DNA of 6,061 nucleotides from an uncultured bacterium (GTDB lineage: Bacteria > Cyanobacteriota > Vampirovibrionia > Gastranaerophilales > Gastranaerophilaceae). Positions 6,026-6,061 of the stretch are shown here, piece after piece (position 1 is the first letter of the stretch; each line of letters begins with the position of its first letter). The notes under the pieces were generated by a model. That model saw nothing but the letters and a program-made list of their open reading frames with translations. It did no database searches and was not told the origin of the DNA. Made by a program: the position numbers and the translations under genes. Location: contig CAMHDG010000109.1 in NCBI GenBank assembly GCA_946183815.1, positions 1-6,061 of the forward strand, given 5' to 3'.

Positions 6026-6058
6026 TCTGCGAAGCAGATATATCTCTCCTTGGAGAGA
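6024..6058. repeat. Two adjacent perfect hairpins upstream of argS
   Basis: TATCTGC (6024-6030) pairs with GCAGATA (6034-6040) around a GAA loop, and TCTCTCC (6043-6049) pairs with GGAGAGA (6052-6058) around TT. The first abuts the argS -35 box. They could be an intergenic palindromic repeat that continues past the right edge, or the terminator of a gene beyond it; neither is followed by a T-run within view in the plus direction. Confidence 0.55.
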
Positions 6059-6061
6059 GAG

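Overview
The window is AT-rich (roughly one third GC by eye) chromosomal bacterial DNA. It holds an envelope-glycan gene group (1-3041), a repeat-bearing intergenic stretch (3042-3368), a two-gene regulator unit (3369-4218) and the housekeeping gene argS (4250-5971). All complete genes end in TAA or TAG and every visible tryptophan is TGG, so the standard bacterial code fits. The genes for undecaprenyl-phosphate sugar modification suggest a diderm or another bacterium with lipid-linked surface glycans. The base composition and the style of ArgS would fit a gut lineage such as the Vampirovibrionia/Gastranaerophilales, but this is a weak inference and the phylum cannot be fixed from the sequence.

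Left region: a GT2-family polyprenyl-phosphate glycosyltransferase (minus strand, cut by the left edge) is divergent from a YdjC/ChbG-family carbohydrate deacetylase (710-1570, plus). The deacetylase gene overlaps tail-to-tail by 53 bp with an ArnT-like GT39/GT83 membrane glycosyltransferase (minus strand, 1518 to about 3041). Und-P glycosyltransferase plus YdjC-type deacetylase plus ArnT-type transferase is the enzyme set of the Francisella FlmF2-NaxD-FlmK pathway, which makes an N-acetylhexosamine lipid, deacetylates it and transfers the free, positively charged amino sugar to lipid A. The likely role here is cationic amino-sugar decoration of lipid A or another surface acceptor.

The transferase step appears interrupted. 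An in-frame TGA (2921-2919) lies at codon 41, where the reading frame on both sides matches the family and tryptophan would be expected. It separates TM1 and the putative catalytic Asp/Glu from the remaining 464 codons. About 57 bp downstream in the same gene is a run of ten G (plus-strand C, 2853-2862), a classic slippage tract, currently in frame. The gene is either a pseudogene, a contingency (on/off) gene, or carries a sequencing error.

Middle and right: 3042-3368 has no gene but carries a palindromic repeat of about 70 bp with several alternative hairpins, followed by the promoter region of a MarR-family regulator. The regulator is followed after 13 bp by a small uncharacterised basic protein with an internally repeated motif. 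These converge on argS, which is complete, with its own SD and a plausible promoter. The right edge holds two adjacent perfect hairpins of a second repeat type.
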